This document shows positions 9,057 through 17,487 of a DNA stretch of 64,000 nucleotides, piece after piece. The position numbers and the translations under genes were made by a program. The first letter of the stretch is position 1. Each line of letters begins with the position of its first letter. Origin of the DNA: Blautia_A ammoniilytica (GTDB lineage: Bacteria > Bacillota > Clostridia > Lachnospirales > Lachnospiraceae). The notes beneath the pieces were generated by a model. The model made no database searches, had not been told where the DNA came from, and saw only the letters and a list, made by a program, of their open reading frames with translations. The stretch spans positions 22,313 to 86,312 of the forward strand of contig NZ_JAOQJL010000014.1 in assembly GCF_025566965.1 (NCBI RefSeq). Reading direction: 5' to 3'.

Positions 9057-10454
9057 ATGGCAGCAACAAGACTGATTGCCCTTCATATTAACAAGGGAAA
9101 AACGGTAGCACAGTGTCTGGCAGATCGTACAGATTATTCCCAAAATGCTGCGAAAACAGAAGATGGAAAATATATCAGCTCTTATGAATGTGACCCCAAA
9201 ACAGCCGATGAAGAATTTCTCCTGACCAAAAGACAATATCAGCATATCACAGGCAGACAGCAGAAAAATGACATCATTGCCTATCAGATACGCCAGTCAT
9301 TTAAGCCGGGAGAGATTACTCCAGAAGAAGCCAACCAAGTCGGATATGAAACAGCAATGCGTTGGACAAAAGGAAAACACGCCTTTATCGTGGCGACACA
9401 TATTGATCGTTCTCATATCCATAACCATATCATTTATAACTCCACTTCTCTGGACTGTACCCGTAAATTCAAGAACTTTTTTCTTTCCGGGCTTGCGGTT
9501 CAGCGATTAAGCGATATGGTTTGTATTGAGCATGGCTTATCAATTATAGAGCCAAAGCCATACCGGGAACGAGTCAAGAGAACGATCTATCCGAAAAAGC
9601 GTACCAAGCGTGATGAGCTGTGTGCGGCAATCGACCAGATATTAAAAAAGAAACCAAAAGATTTTTCGGATTTTGTTTTTCAGCTTTCAGAGCTGGGGTA
9701 TGAATTTAAGGATGGAAAGCAACCGGCTTTCCGGCATAGTGGGGAGAAGCGATTTATTCGTCTGCGCTCTCTTGGAGAGGGATACAGTCAGGAGGATATA
9801 ATTGCAATTCTGTCCGGTAAGTCTGTTCAGAAAGCATCCAGAGCAAGCAGGCAGGTTCATACTCAAAGAGAGTTTAATCTGCTGATAGATATTCAGGAAA
9901 AGATGGCAGAAGGTAAATCAGCGGGCTATGAGCGGTGGGCAAAGAAATATAACCGCAAAGAAGCTGCCCGAACGGTTTGCCTTTTGAAAGAAAAAGGCAT
10001 CAGCAATTATGAAGAATTGACTGCCTTGACAGAACAGCTCAGTAGCCGCTTTGCAGAGCTATCTGATACTATTAAAGCCAATGAAAAAAGAATGGTTGAG
10101 ATTGGAGCATTACAGACTCACATCAACAACTATTCAAGAACCAGATCGGTGTATGAAGCCTATCGCAAATCTGGATACAGCATAAAATTCTTTGAAGAAC
10201 ATCGAGAAGAAATCCAAATTCATAAAGCGGCAAAGAAGGCGTTCGATCAGCTTCCTGGTAAAAAGGTTCCTACTAGACAATCTTTGAATGAAGAGTATCA
10301 TCGCCTTTTATCAGGAAAAAAGGAAGCTTATGCCGAGTACCGACAAGTGAAAAAGGATATGCAGGAATACTTGATTGCAAAACAAACTGTAGAACATATT
10401 CTTGGTATTGATCGGAAAAATAGGATTATAACGCAACAGCAAAATTTGGATTAG
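9057..10454 (+). CDS. Relaxase / mobilization nuclease (MOBP type)
   Basis: A 465-residue conjugative relaxase that nicks oriT and pilots the transferred strand. The catalytic domain is N-terminal: a probable active-site Tyr27 in DYSQNAAKT, and the metal-binding three-His motif HIHNHII with His120, His122 and His124. The rest is helical and charged. The start follows GAGAGGATGGTGAGAAA. Order mobC, small membrane protein, relaxase matches Tn1549-family ICEs. A strong bidirectional terminator follows, after which the cargo is on the opposite strand. Confidence 0.92.
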   Translation: MAATRLIALHINKGKTVAQCLADRTDYSQNAAKTEDGKYISSYECDPKTADEEFLLTKRQYQHITGRQQKNDIIAYQIRQSFKPGEITPEEANQVGYETAMRWTKGKHAFIVATHIDRSHIHNHIIYNSTSLDCTRKFKNFFLSGLAVQRLSDMVCIEHGLSIIEPKPYRERVKRTIYPKKRTKRDELCAAIDQILKKKPKDFSDFVFQLSELGYEFKDGKQPAFRHSGEKRFIRLRSLGEGYSQEDIIAILSGKSVQKASRASRQVHTQREFNLLIDIQEKMAEGKSAGYERWAKKYNRKEAARTVCLLKEKGISNYEELTALTEQLSSRFAELSDTIKANEKRMVEIGALQTHINNYSRTRSVYEAYRKSGYSIKFFEEHREEIQIHKAAKKAFDQLPGKKVPTRQSLNEEYHRLLSGKKEAYAEYRQVKKDMQEYLIAKQTVEHILGIDRKNRIITQQQNLD

Positions 10455-10474
10455 TATATTTTAAATTGTAGGAC

Positions 10475-10524
10475 AAAAATGGGAAATCGTAAAAACCATA
10501 GCGTTTTAACGATTTCCCATTTTT
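10475..10524. terminator. Bidirectional terminator between relaxase and RiPP operon
   Basis: A perfect 16-bp stem (AAAAATGGGAAATCGT and its complement), with an A-run on the left arm and a T-run on the right, so it can stop both the rightward relaxase transcript and the leftward cargo operon. It marks the boundary of ICE backbone and cargo. Confidence 0.9.
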
Positions 10525-10541
10525 ATTCATAATAATGTTAT

Positions 10542-11207
10542 TTAACGATAAAAGCATTTTCTTATTTTATCACCAAAATAGAAGGGACTTCTTGTGCATA
10601 AAAAGCAATTTACGAGAATTAACCCCACCGTAATGATATAAATAAGTACTAAGTGCTTTTCATAAAAAGTAGGATTAGCTATAAATGGAAACGGATTTAT
10701 AATTGATTCTGTTTGGCAATTGATATTCCAATATAGCCAGAAAATACCAGAAAATCCATAACCAATATAAACGTTGCTAAAGATCGTACTAATTGTCATG
10801 GATATAGCTGATACAAACAAGCAACCACCTATCACGATTGCGATGGCATTTATTATAGAAATAGGTTCAGCAGACACTTCGCCTTGAAATTGCTGTATTA
10901 TCCGAAAGATGATATTTTCTACAATAACAAAAATAATGAGAAGTGCCACTGTAATCAAATATCGTTCTACAAAAAATTTGATCGGTTTTTTATTTGTCAA
11001 ATACATTATTTCTTCGGTATGACTTTCTTTATATAATAAGTTAATATCAGAAAAAAGAACAATACCTACGAATGGCATATAAATTGACGATACGTTTACA
11101 AAATCAAAATATGTTGGAACATACATGACCAACGGTATCAATATTACCAATATCAAACAGCTAATCCACTTTATAGGAGAATATAAAATTTTAAATTCAT
11201 ATTTCAT
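10542..11207 (-). CDS. ABC-2-type membrane protein, last gene of the RiPP operon
   Basis: A 221-residue integral membrane protein with about six hydrophobic segments (ILYSPIKWISCLILVILIPL, then five more). It overlaps the end of the upstream permease gene by 4 nt (ATGA type), so the two are translated together. Size and topology fit an ABC-2 permease half. With the neighbouring ATPase it probably forms an exporter or self-protection transporter for the modified peptide. Substrate is not deducible from sequence. Confidence 0.65.
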   Translation of the reverse strand: MKYEFKILYSPIKWISCLILVILIPLVMYVPTYFDFVNVSSIYMPFVGIVLFSDINLLYKESHTEEIMYLTNKKPIKFFVERYLITVALLIIFVIVENIIFRIIQQFQGEVSAEPISIINAIAIVIGGCLFVSAISMTISTIFSNVYIGYGFSGIFWLYWNINCQTESIINPFPFIANPTFYEKHLVLIYIITVGLILVNCFLCTRSPFYFGDKIRKCFYR

Positions 11208-12286
11208 ATACTTATAACCTTCTTTAAATTAGTTCGTAGCTGCCGATAAACATTACATGACAGCAATAAAAATACAACGCCTAAAACTATATAAAAAGAG
11301 CGATTGACAATAAGAGAGCTTATGGTTATGGCATCGCCATCCAAGCGTATGATCGGATTCGCTAGTCTGATCCAACTACTAGTATCATTAAATACACCTG
11401 GTGTCATGTTGAATATAATATACAAAATATATATTGGAAATACAGCAACCACTTTTCTTATGAGTAACATAAGAAGCATTATCAAAGAACTAAAAAAGAA
11501 AGTAGTCGGCAATAGATATATAACGAAGTAACTGATAAATGGTGTATATAAAACATTATAGCCAGAACCAATAAAGCGAAATACACTAATAAGATTTAAT
11601 ATTAATCCAAACAGATATAGGTATAACATAAAAGGAATAAAAATCCCCAGATAACGATTAAGGATATATTTAGTCGGAGATAAGGGCTGCGCATAAACTA
11701 CTTCATACATATTGCTTCGATAATCTCTAATAAGCAATAAAAGGAATAGTGGAAAAATCAAAAAGGCAGATATTCCTTGCACATAAGTAATATATTTCTC
11801 CATTAAAATAGGACTATATCCTTTTGTACCTAGTTCTGCTTGAATATTACTGTTTACTTCATCCACAGTACCCAACCGATTTCCAAATTGGCTTTTGCTT
11901 GCCATCAGCCAAGGAAATATATAGCTATTATCTTTCATAGCTAAATAAATGTCATCAAAGGTATAGTTATCATCTTTGAGCATTGTCAGTACCGGTTCAA
12001 ATTCTTTTGCATTTTCATCAGATATAGTTCCAGCAGAGATCATTTGCTCCAAATACTGACTTGTCTTCTCTTTTAGCTCTTCGTCCGTGTTGGACACATC
12101 AATAAAATCTCGTTCACCAGCACGATCTAGTGCCTGTATATCGCTTTCGCTGTTCACTGGTATGTGGAAGACTTCACTCATTTGCGTAAAAGAGAATACT
12201 GTGAGCAACACTAAAGTGATGATAAATGGAAAGCTTGTAATTTGTTTTTTTGATTCAAACCATATTAGCTTAATAGCGTCCATCAT
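11204..12286 (-). CDS. ABC-2-type permease with large extracytoplasmic loop
   Basis: A 360-residue membrane protein. One N-terminal helix (FIITLVLLTVFSFTQ) is followed by about 140 residues of polar sequence, probably outside the membrane, then a block of five or six helices. This architecture is common in ABC-2 permeases that export or sense antimicrobial peptides. It overlaps the ATPase gene by 4 nt and the next permease by 4 nt, so all three are coupled. An immunity function is inferred from context. Confidence 0.7.
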   Translation of the reverse strand: MMDAIKLIWFESKKQITSFPFIITLVLLTVFSFTQMSEVFHIPVNSESDIQALDRAGERDFIDVSNTDEELKEKTSQYLEQMISAGTISDENAKEFEPVLTMLKDDNYTFDDIYLAMKDNSYIFPWLMASKSQFGNRLGTVDEVNSNIQAELGTKGYSPILMEKYITYVQGISAFLIFPLFLLLLIRDYRSNMYEVVYAQPLSPTKYILNRYLGIFIPFMLYLYLFGLILNLISVFRFIGSGYNVLYTPFISYFVIYLLPTTFFFSSLIMLLMLLIRKVVAVFPIYILYIIFNMTPGVFNDTSSWIRLANPIIRLDGDAITISSLIVNRSFYIVLGVVFLLLSCNVYRQLRTNLKKVISI

Positions 12287-13152
12287 TTTCCCCCCTTAAT
12301 AGTTGTCAAATAAACATAGACTTCTTCTAATGTAGGCTTATATGGTATGCTGCTTGGCTCTGCATCATTTTCACATATTACACTAGCCCGTACTTGCGTA
12401 TCATCTCGCTTAAAGGAAATCACCGTATGACTTTCTTCAAACTTGTGTAATTCATCTTTTGTATTGAATCTAGCCTCATAAATTTTCCCTTGCACTGACT
12501 TTAACAAATCTTCTATGCTGCCAGAGTATAGTAGTTTCCCGTTGTCCAGGATCGCCAACTTATCACATATATACTCTATATCTTCTATAATGTGAGTTGA
12601 GAATAAAACAGTATTCTTTTCAGCATATTCGTTTAACAATTTTCGTATTTTTATTCTCTCTTCAGGATCAACTCCTACAGTGGGCTCATCTACTATTAAA
12701 ACTGGCGGATTACCAAGTATAGCTTGAGCAAGCCCTACCCGCCGTTTCATACCTCCAGATAATTCTTTATATTTTTTCTTTCGCTCATTATATAAATTTA
12801 CCTTTTCCAGTGTTTCTCCGATGGTTTTCTTATCAAAATCACGCATAATACATATATACTCCATGATTTCAGAAACGGTAAATTCTTTATAAAATCCAAA
12901 TTCTTGAGGTAAATAACCAATACTGCGCTTGATTTGAGTTTTATTTGCCGGAGTAATGTCCATACCTAATATAGATGCAGTTCCCCCTGTTGGTTCAATA
13001 AGTGTCGTTAATATTCTCATAAGGGTAGTCTTTCCAGAGCCGTTTCGTCCTAATAGTCCAAAGATTCCAGTATCAATAGAGAGCGAAACATTATTTAATG
13101 CAGTAACTTTATTACTATACTTTTTAGTTAAATTAGAGGTTTCAATAATCAT
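12283..13152 (-). CDS. ABC transporter ATP-binding protein (RiPP operon)
   Basis: A 289-residue ATPase with Walker A GRNGSGKTT (about 36-44), signature LSGGMKRR (about 131-138), Walker B PPVLIVDEP and an H-loop STHI. The C-terminal ~80 residues are a variable extension ending in a conserved-looking LEEVYVYL, as in BcrA/CcmA-type drug or bacteriocin ATPases. AAAGGAGTTAAAT precedes the ATG. It is followed directly by its two membrane partners. Confidence 0.88.
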   Translation of the reverse strand: MIIETSNLTKKYSNKVTALNNVSLSIDTGIFGLLGRNGSGKTTLMRILTTLIEPTGGTASILGMDITPANKTQIKRSIGYLPQEFGFYKEFTVSEIMEYICIMRDFDKKTIGETLEKVNLYNERKKKYKELSGGMKRRVGLAQAILGNPPVLIVDEPTVGVDPEERIKIRKLLNEYAEKNTVLFSTHIIEDIEYICDKLAILDNGKLLYSGSIEDLLKSVQGKIYEARFNTKDELHKFEESHTVISFKRDDTQVRASVICENDAEPSSIPYKPTLEEVYVYLTTIKGGK

Positions 13153-13176
13153 ATTTAACTCCTTTCAGTACTCCTG

Positions 13177-14883
13177 TTAGATGTTATAAAGATGATAATA
13201 TATTCCTTTTTGTTCTAAAAGCTGATCATGATTACCATGCTCCATTATTGTGCCATTATTTAGCACATATATGGTGTTTGCATTTTTAACTGTAGAAAGG
13301 CGATGAGCAATCAGAATTATGGTTGTATCTTTAAATGAATCTAAAAGGATTGATATTATCTTTTCTTCCGTTTCGTTGTCAAGCATAGATGTGGCTTCGT
13401 CAAAAATAAGAATGGGATTTTTTTTCAAGAGAGCTCTAGCTATAGAAATACGTTGTTTCTCACCTCCAGATAGTTTTATTCCATTTTCACCTACCACAGT
13501 TTCTAGCTTATTGGGCAGGGTATTGATAAATTCGTGTAGACCGGCTTGAACAAGTATATGCTGTAATTCTTCATCGGTTATTTCTTTGCCTAAAACGATA
13601 TTATTGTAAATAGTATCGTTTAAAAGAAATATATTTTGACTGACAATACTGATTTGTCCTCGCAAGCAATCAATATCAAAATCTTTTATATCAATTCCAT
13701 CTACAGTTATAGAACCACTTATACAATCCCATAATCTAAATAGCAGATGCATTAACGTTGTTTTTCCTGCACCACTTTGTCCAACAATCGCATAAATCTC
13801 TCCCTTTTTGAATTCCATAAAAACATCATGCAGAACAGGCTTTTTTTCCTCATAGTAAAAAGTCACATCTTCAAATTTGATATTACCTTGTATTGTTTTA
13901 GTCTGAGTACCATTTTTAACATCTATTTTAGTATTCAGCAAATTATTTAATCTATTCCATGCTATATTGCAAGTTGTTAGATCGTTATTAAACTGTACAA
14001 GCTGTAAAATCGGTGCTATAAATCTTTGAGAATATAAATTAAAGGTAACTAAGCCGCCATACGATAGACTACCGATAATAACCTTATATCCACCATACCC
14101 CAGCAGTACAGCAATAGTTACTGCATTTATGAAATTCAGAACAGAATGATTAAGTGCAATAGTATATCCACCTTTAATATTCGCTTTTGCATAATCCGTT
14201 TCTAATTTATTGTGTTTTTTTTGAAAAAACTCTTTTAAACCTCCTTCAGAGAAGGAAAATAAATTGCCAATCATTTCTTGAGCAGAGCTGTTCAATTTTC
14301 CGATTGCATTGCGGATTGAAATTGTTACTTGTTCTATTTTCTTGTTGTAAAATCTTTGGGCAAGATACAATATAATTTGAAATGCAATTAAAATTAAAAG
14401 CAAATCAAATTGCAATGTAATTAGAAAAAACGCTAATCCAATTACAGTAATCAGGTTTGACACAAAATTGAAAAGCGATGTGGTCAATATACTTGGAATT
14501 TCTTCTATGTCCCTATACATTGTGGTAAACAAATCTCCACTATTGTAGTTCGACATAAAGTTCCCTGATAATTTATTTATATGTTCAAAGCAGCGTGATC
14601 GTAACTTAATAACTAAGGTACGATTAAATTTACTTATGTTTCGCTGGTATAATATTTCGCAAATTGAGCCTATTGCAGTCGTTATAACAATAAGCATGGT
14701 ATAAAAGATTAAACTGTCAAACCTTAGCTTTGTAATAGCAACATCAAAGACTTGCAATACAAAGAAAGGTGTGGATATTTTCATTATTCCGCTAATAATA
14801 ACGAGAAAAAAATTTAAAAAGTATGTGGTTCTATATCCCTTTGTAAGAGGAAATAGCTCACGAATCAATTTTAGTCTTTTCAT
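13177..14883 (-). CDS. ABC exporter, fused membrane and ATPase domains (peptide export)
   Basis: A 568-residue exporter half-transporter. The N-terminal ~310 residues carry six helices (ABC membrane domain), followed by an ATPase with Walker A GQSGAGKTT (~366), signature LSGGEKQR (~468), Walker B ILIFDEAT and H-loop AHRL. It lacks an N-terminal C39 peptidase domain, so it should not cut leaders itself. Cleavage is better assigned to the protease gene just upstream, which it overlaps by about 26 nt. GGAGGGATAGTAG precedes the start. Probable job: export of the matured peptide. Confidence 0.88.
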   Translation of the reverse strand: MKRLKLIRELFPLTKGYRTTYFLNFFLVIISGIMKISTPFFVLQVFDVAITKLRFDSLIFYTMLIVITTAIGSICEILYQRNISKFNRTLVIKLRSRCFEHINKLSGNFMSNYNSGDLFTTMYRDIEEIPSILTTSLFNFVSNLITVIGLAFFLITLQFDLLLILIAFQIILYLAQRFYNKKIEQVTISIRNAIGKLNSSAQEMIGNLFSFSEGGLKEFFQKKHNKLETDYAKANIKGGYTIALNHSVLNFINAVTIAVLLGYGGYKVIIGSLSYGGLVTFNLYSQRFIAPILQLVQFNNDLTTCNIAWNRLNNLLNTKIDVKNGTQTKTIQGNIKFEDVTFYYEEKKPVLHDVFMEFKKGEIYAIVGQSGAGKTTLMHLLFRLWDCISGSITVDGIDIKDFDIDCLRGQISIVSQNIFLLNDTIYNNIVLGKEITDEELQHILVQAGLHEFINTLPNKLETVVGENGIKLSGGEKQRISIARALLKKNPILIFDEATSMLDNETEEKIISILLDSFKDTTIILIAHRLSTVKNANTIYVLNNGTIMEHGNHDQLLEQKGIYYHLYNI

Positions 14884-15874
14884 CTACTATCCCTCCAATC
14901 AATTTTCCAATACTATTTATCGAGCATAGCGAAGTATATTTAATATTGGAATGGTTTATAGTAATTCCGAACTGCTTTTCTAAGTCAATTATTAATTGCT
15001 TGATTTTATTAGTATGTATGAGTCCATTCTTAAATAAATTTGTATTCAAATCAACAACTATATTATCTCCCCATCCCATAATATCACTCAGAATTTGATG
15101 TACTGCTACTAAAACCGATTGATCACAAACTTGTTGGTGCCCTATTACATATGTATCTGTAAAAGCAACAATATCATTTTCCGTCCAGTCATTTCTTGTT
15201 GCGTTTTTTTCGAGTATTAGACCAGCACTTTCTAAATTGAGTATCATATTATAATCCGTTTCTAACTTGAGTAATAAACCAGAGATCACTGCACACGCTC
15301 TACTATTTCCACTAAACATAAAATAGTTATCGAGGGTCCAGGATGTAAAGGTCGGTGAAATGTCTGCTATACATTGGATGTCTTCTTTTGAATTATACCA
15401 ATACTCTTCAGAGGAACTAAAGAAACTTCCACGTACACCAATTACTGACGGATATGCTGCTGGAAAACTTTGGCGATGTCCATTAGAAACCGATGCAACA
15501 ATAATTTTTCCCTTTTTTTGTAGCGCATCGCAAATGAGTTTAAGATTTACGCTTCCTACTTCCTCAAGTAATGATAAGCTAAGATTTATAATATGATATT
15601 TTAAATCCATGCAGTGCTCTAGTGCTGCTTCAAGCACAGGATAAACCGTTTCTAAATTCTGATCTAATATTTTGATGATATAGAATTGAGTTTCTGGAAA
15701 TATAGACTTAATAGTATATGCACATGCTGAACCGTGACCATTATCATCATCAAAACTATCATCACAGCATACATAGTTTTCCTCTACATAGAAATGTTTC
15801 CCACCAACTAAACAATCGCAAAAATCTAATTTATTTATCCCACTATCTATAAGTACAACAACTTTTTTATCCAT
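14858..15874 (-). CDS. Subtilisin-like (S8) serine protease, probable RiPP leader peptidase
   Basis: A 338-residue S8-family protease with the full triad: Asp10 in LIDSG, His47 in NGHGS, Ser191 in SGNSRA (GTS is usual). The oxyanion Asn131 is in SNGH. There is no signal peptide and no prodomain, so it is predicted to act in the cytoplasm. It lies between the precursor genes and the exporter, as expected for an enzyme that removes the leader before export. The C-terminal ~100 residues are extra to the catalytic core. Ribosome site is weak (ATGGGAATG). Leader cleavage is inference from context. Confidence 0.85.
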   Translation of the reverse strand: MDKKVVVLIDSGINKLDFCDCLVGGKHFYVEENYVCCDDSFDDDNGHGSACAYTIKSIFPETQFYIIKILDQNLETVYPVLEAALEHCMDLKYHIINLSLSLLEEVGSVNLKLICDALQKKGKIIVASVSNGHRQSFPAAYPSVIGVRGSFFSSSEEYWYNSKEDIQCIADISPTFTSWTLDNYFMFSGNSRACAVISGLLLKLETDYNMILNLESAGLILEKNATRNDWTENDIVAFTDTYVIGHQQVCDQSVLVAVHQILSDIMGWGDNIVVDLNTNLFKNGLIHTNKIKQLIIDLEKQFGITINHSNIKYTSLCSINSIGKLIGGIVDEKTKIDS

Positions 15875-15898
15875 ATACTTGCATTCCCATCATTTTTT

Positions 15899-15933
15899 AA
15901 AAAAGAAGGCGGCAGTCTTACACCGCCGCCTTC
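15899..15933 (-). terminator. Internal terminator downstream of the precursor peptide genes
   Basis: On the minus strand GAAGGCGGC pairs with GCCGCCTTC and is followed by TTTTTT. It separates the two precursor genes from the protease and transport genes, which would keep precursor mRNA more abundant than the export mRNA, a usual arrangement in peptide operons. Confidence 0.9.
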
Positions 15934-16010
15934 CGTTTCTATATTAGCCGCCTCATTCGCATTTATTAATTATAGTATGACGACAAGTACAAGAAATTAC
16001 CACTCAGAGA

Positions 16011-16184
16011 TTACCACCAAGTCGTAGTTTTGGGAGTGTAGGCGGTATCATAGTAGACACAACCTTGTGTATTACCGTCGAGTTTTCCAACCCACACTTT
16101 TTTCTCCGTGCAATCATCAGCACAACCTTGACCACGAACTTTCAAGTTCAAGTTTGTGTTCTGAATTTTATTGATTTTCATCAT
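16011..16184 (-). CDS. RiPP precursor peptide B (57 aa)
   Basis: A 57-residue small gene preceded by AAAGGAGTGGTG. It is homologous to the neighbouring peptide A. Both share a leader block LxLKVxGQ, then CxxxC, an EK..WxGK block, a third Cys in a GC pair followed by aromatics, a YT pair, and a C-terminal Trp-Trp. Its Cys are at 21, 25 and 42; the tail is YTPKTTTWW. The N-terminal third is Lys/Asn-rich like a leader, and the rest is rich in Gly, Cys, Tyr and Trp like a modified core. I do not recognise a named RiPP class. An alternative ATG lies 3 nt downstream. Confidence 0.85.
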   Translation of the reverse strand: MMKINKIQNTNLNLKVRGQGCADDCTEKKVWVGKLDGNTQGCVYYDTAYTPKTTTWW

Positions 16185-16224
16185 AAAACACCACTCCTTT
16201 CAAAAATTGACTAAAAGGCAAGGT

Positions 16225-16389
16225 TTACCACCATGCTCCACGAGCAGTATACCCAATTGTATACCAGCAGCCAGCTTCCCAACCATCAGCTTCTTTTTTG
16301 CCAGCCCAGATCTTTTCCTCGCAGTTGTTTGTACAAGCTTGTCCCTGAACCTTCAATGGAAGAGTAGTTTCAATCTTTTTAACCTTCAT
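16225..16389 (-). CDS. RiPP precursor peptide A (54 aa)
   Basis: A 54-residue small gene with AAAGGATGGTG ahead of its ATG. It begins MKVKKIETTLPLKV and ends YTARGAWW, with Cys at 19, 23 and 41 and five Trp. It lies 60 nt after the second radical SAM gene and 40 nt before precursor B. Paralogy with B, the small size, and flanking maturase, protease and exporter genes identify it as the substrate. Which residues are modified cannot be seen; Cys, Trp and Tyr are the conserved candidates. Confidence 0.87.
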   Translation of the reverse strand: MKVKKIETTLPLKVQGQACTNNCEEKIWAGKKEADGWEAGCWYTIGYTARGAWW

Positions 16390-16449
16390 GTAATTCACCA
16401 TCCTTTGTTTTTTTGTTTCATGGAATAACGAGGCGACTACTATAAACGA

Positions 16450-17475
16450 CTATAAATTTGCAATATTCCTTTGCAAATAATACTCAGAAAGTTTAACTTT
16501 CAAGTTTTCAATACTACAAACAATCGCTGATGGAGTATGAAGACTACCACACATTACTTTATTGATCATTCTACAACGAGTGGTATTACAGTAATTGTAT
16601 CTCGAGCATCCTATACATTCAGTAATTTCAATTTTATCCCAACCAAGTATCTCCGTTACTTTTTCTTTATTTACCCCCTCCTTAATTGTGCCAACTACAA
16701 ATTCCGGTATACCAACAGTAACAACACAGGGATATATTACACCATCGGTATCTATGCTAAATGTCGATGTACCTCCGTTACATGGAGAATTAGCCATTTT
16801 CGATAAAGCATCGTTAATAAGCCCTACATTGGTTATCTTGTCATAATCTTTGATATAATCAATAATTAACTTTCCCTGATCTAAAAGGATCTCCATGTCT
16901 TTTTCTGTCCAGTCATTACAGAAAGTATCAATAACAGGTACAATAGTTGTAAAACCTAAATCTAAAAGGTGCTTTACACTTTCATAGAGTGTCGATGCTG
17001 TTTGGGGGTTAATAGTCATTCGTGCCTTTACATCACTACGTTTCTCCAATAATTTTTTTGCTTTTTCTACGACTACAGCATAGGAACCTTTTTTATTAGC
17101 AAAAACCCTATTAGCATCATGGGCAGATTGAATACCATCAATACTGACTGATATTTCTGAATAGTGTTGGCTTAAAAAATCAATCATTAAATCAGTCAAT
17201 AGAGTAGCATTTGTGGTAATTATGTATTGGACATTTTTGACTTTTTCATTCAGCCTTTTGATAAAGTATTGAATTTTATCAAACTCAATCAAAGGTTCTC
17301 CACCATGAGTCACAATAGATACTGTTTTATCTGAACAACTTCTTTGCTTCTCTACGATAAAATTCACAATACCGTCTAACACATCGTATGACGTTGAACG
17401 TACCATTTTATTACATTCATAGCAGTATGTACAATCCATATTACATTGATTGGTAAAAAATATGGTGTAATTCAA
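16450..17475 (-). CDS. Radical SAM/SPASM peptide maturase 2
   Basis: A 341-residue radical SAM enzyme. The cluster-binding motif CNMDCTYC places Cys11, Cys15 and Cys18 at the very N-terminus, with THGGEPL at about 56-62. The C-terminal SPASM region holds further Cys (PCNGG, YPCVVTVG, ECIGCSRYNYCNTTRC) for auxiliary clusters. The start is a TTG with AAGGTG five nt ahead. It follows maturase 1 by 12 nt. The HGGEP form is common in anSME-like and cyclophane- or thioether-forming maturases. The exact reaction is not deducible. Confidence 0.88.
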   Translation of the reverse strand: MNYTIFFTNQCNMDCTYCYECNKMVRSTSYDVLDGIVNFIVEKQRSCSDKTVSIVTHGGEPLIEFDKIQYFIKRLNEKVKNVQYIITTNATLLTDLMIDFLSQHYSEISVSIDGIQSAHDANRVFANKKGSYAVVVEKAKKLLEKRSDVKARMTINPQTASTLYESVKHLLDLGFTTIVPVIDTFCNDWTEKDMEILLDQGKLIIDYIKDYDKITNVGLINDALSKMANSPCNGGTSTFSIDTDGVIYPCVVTVGIPEFVVGTIKEGVNKEKVTEILGWDKIEITECIGCSRYNYCNTTRCRMINKVMCGSLHTPSAIVCSIENLKVKLSEYYLQRNIANL

Positions 17476-17487
17476 TCAATCACCTTC

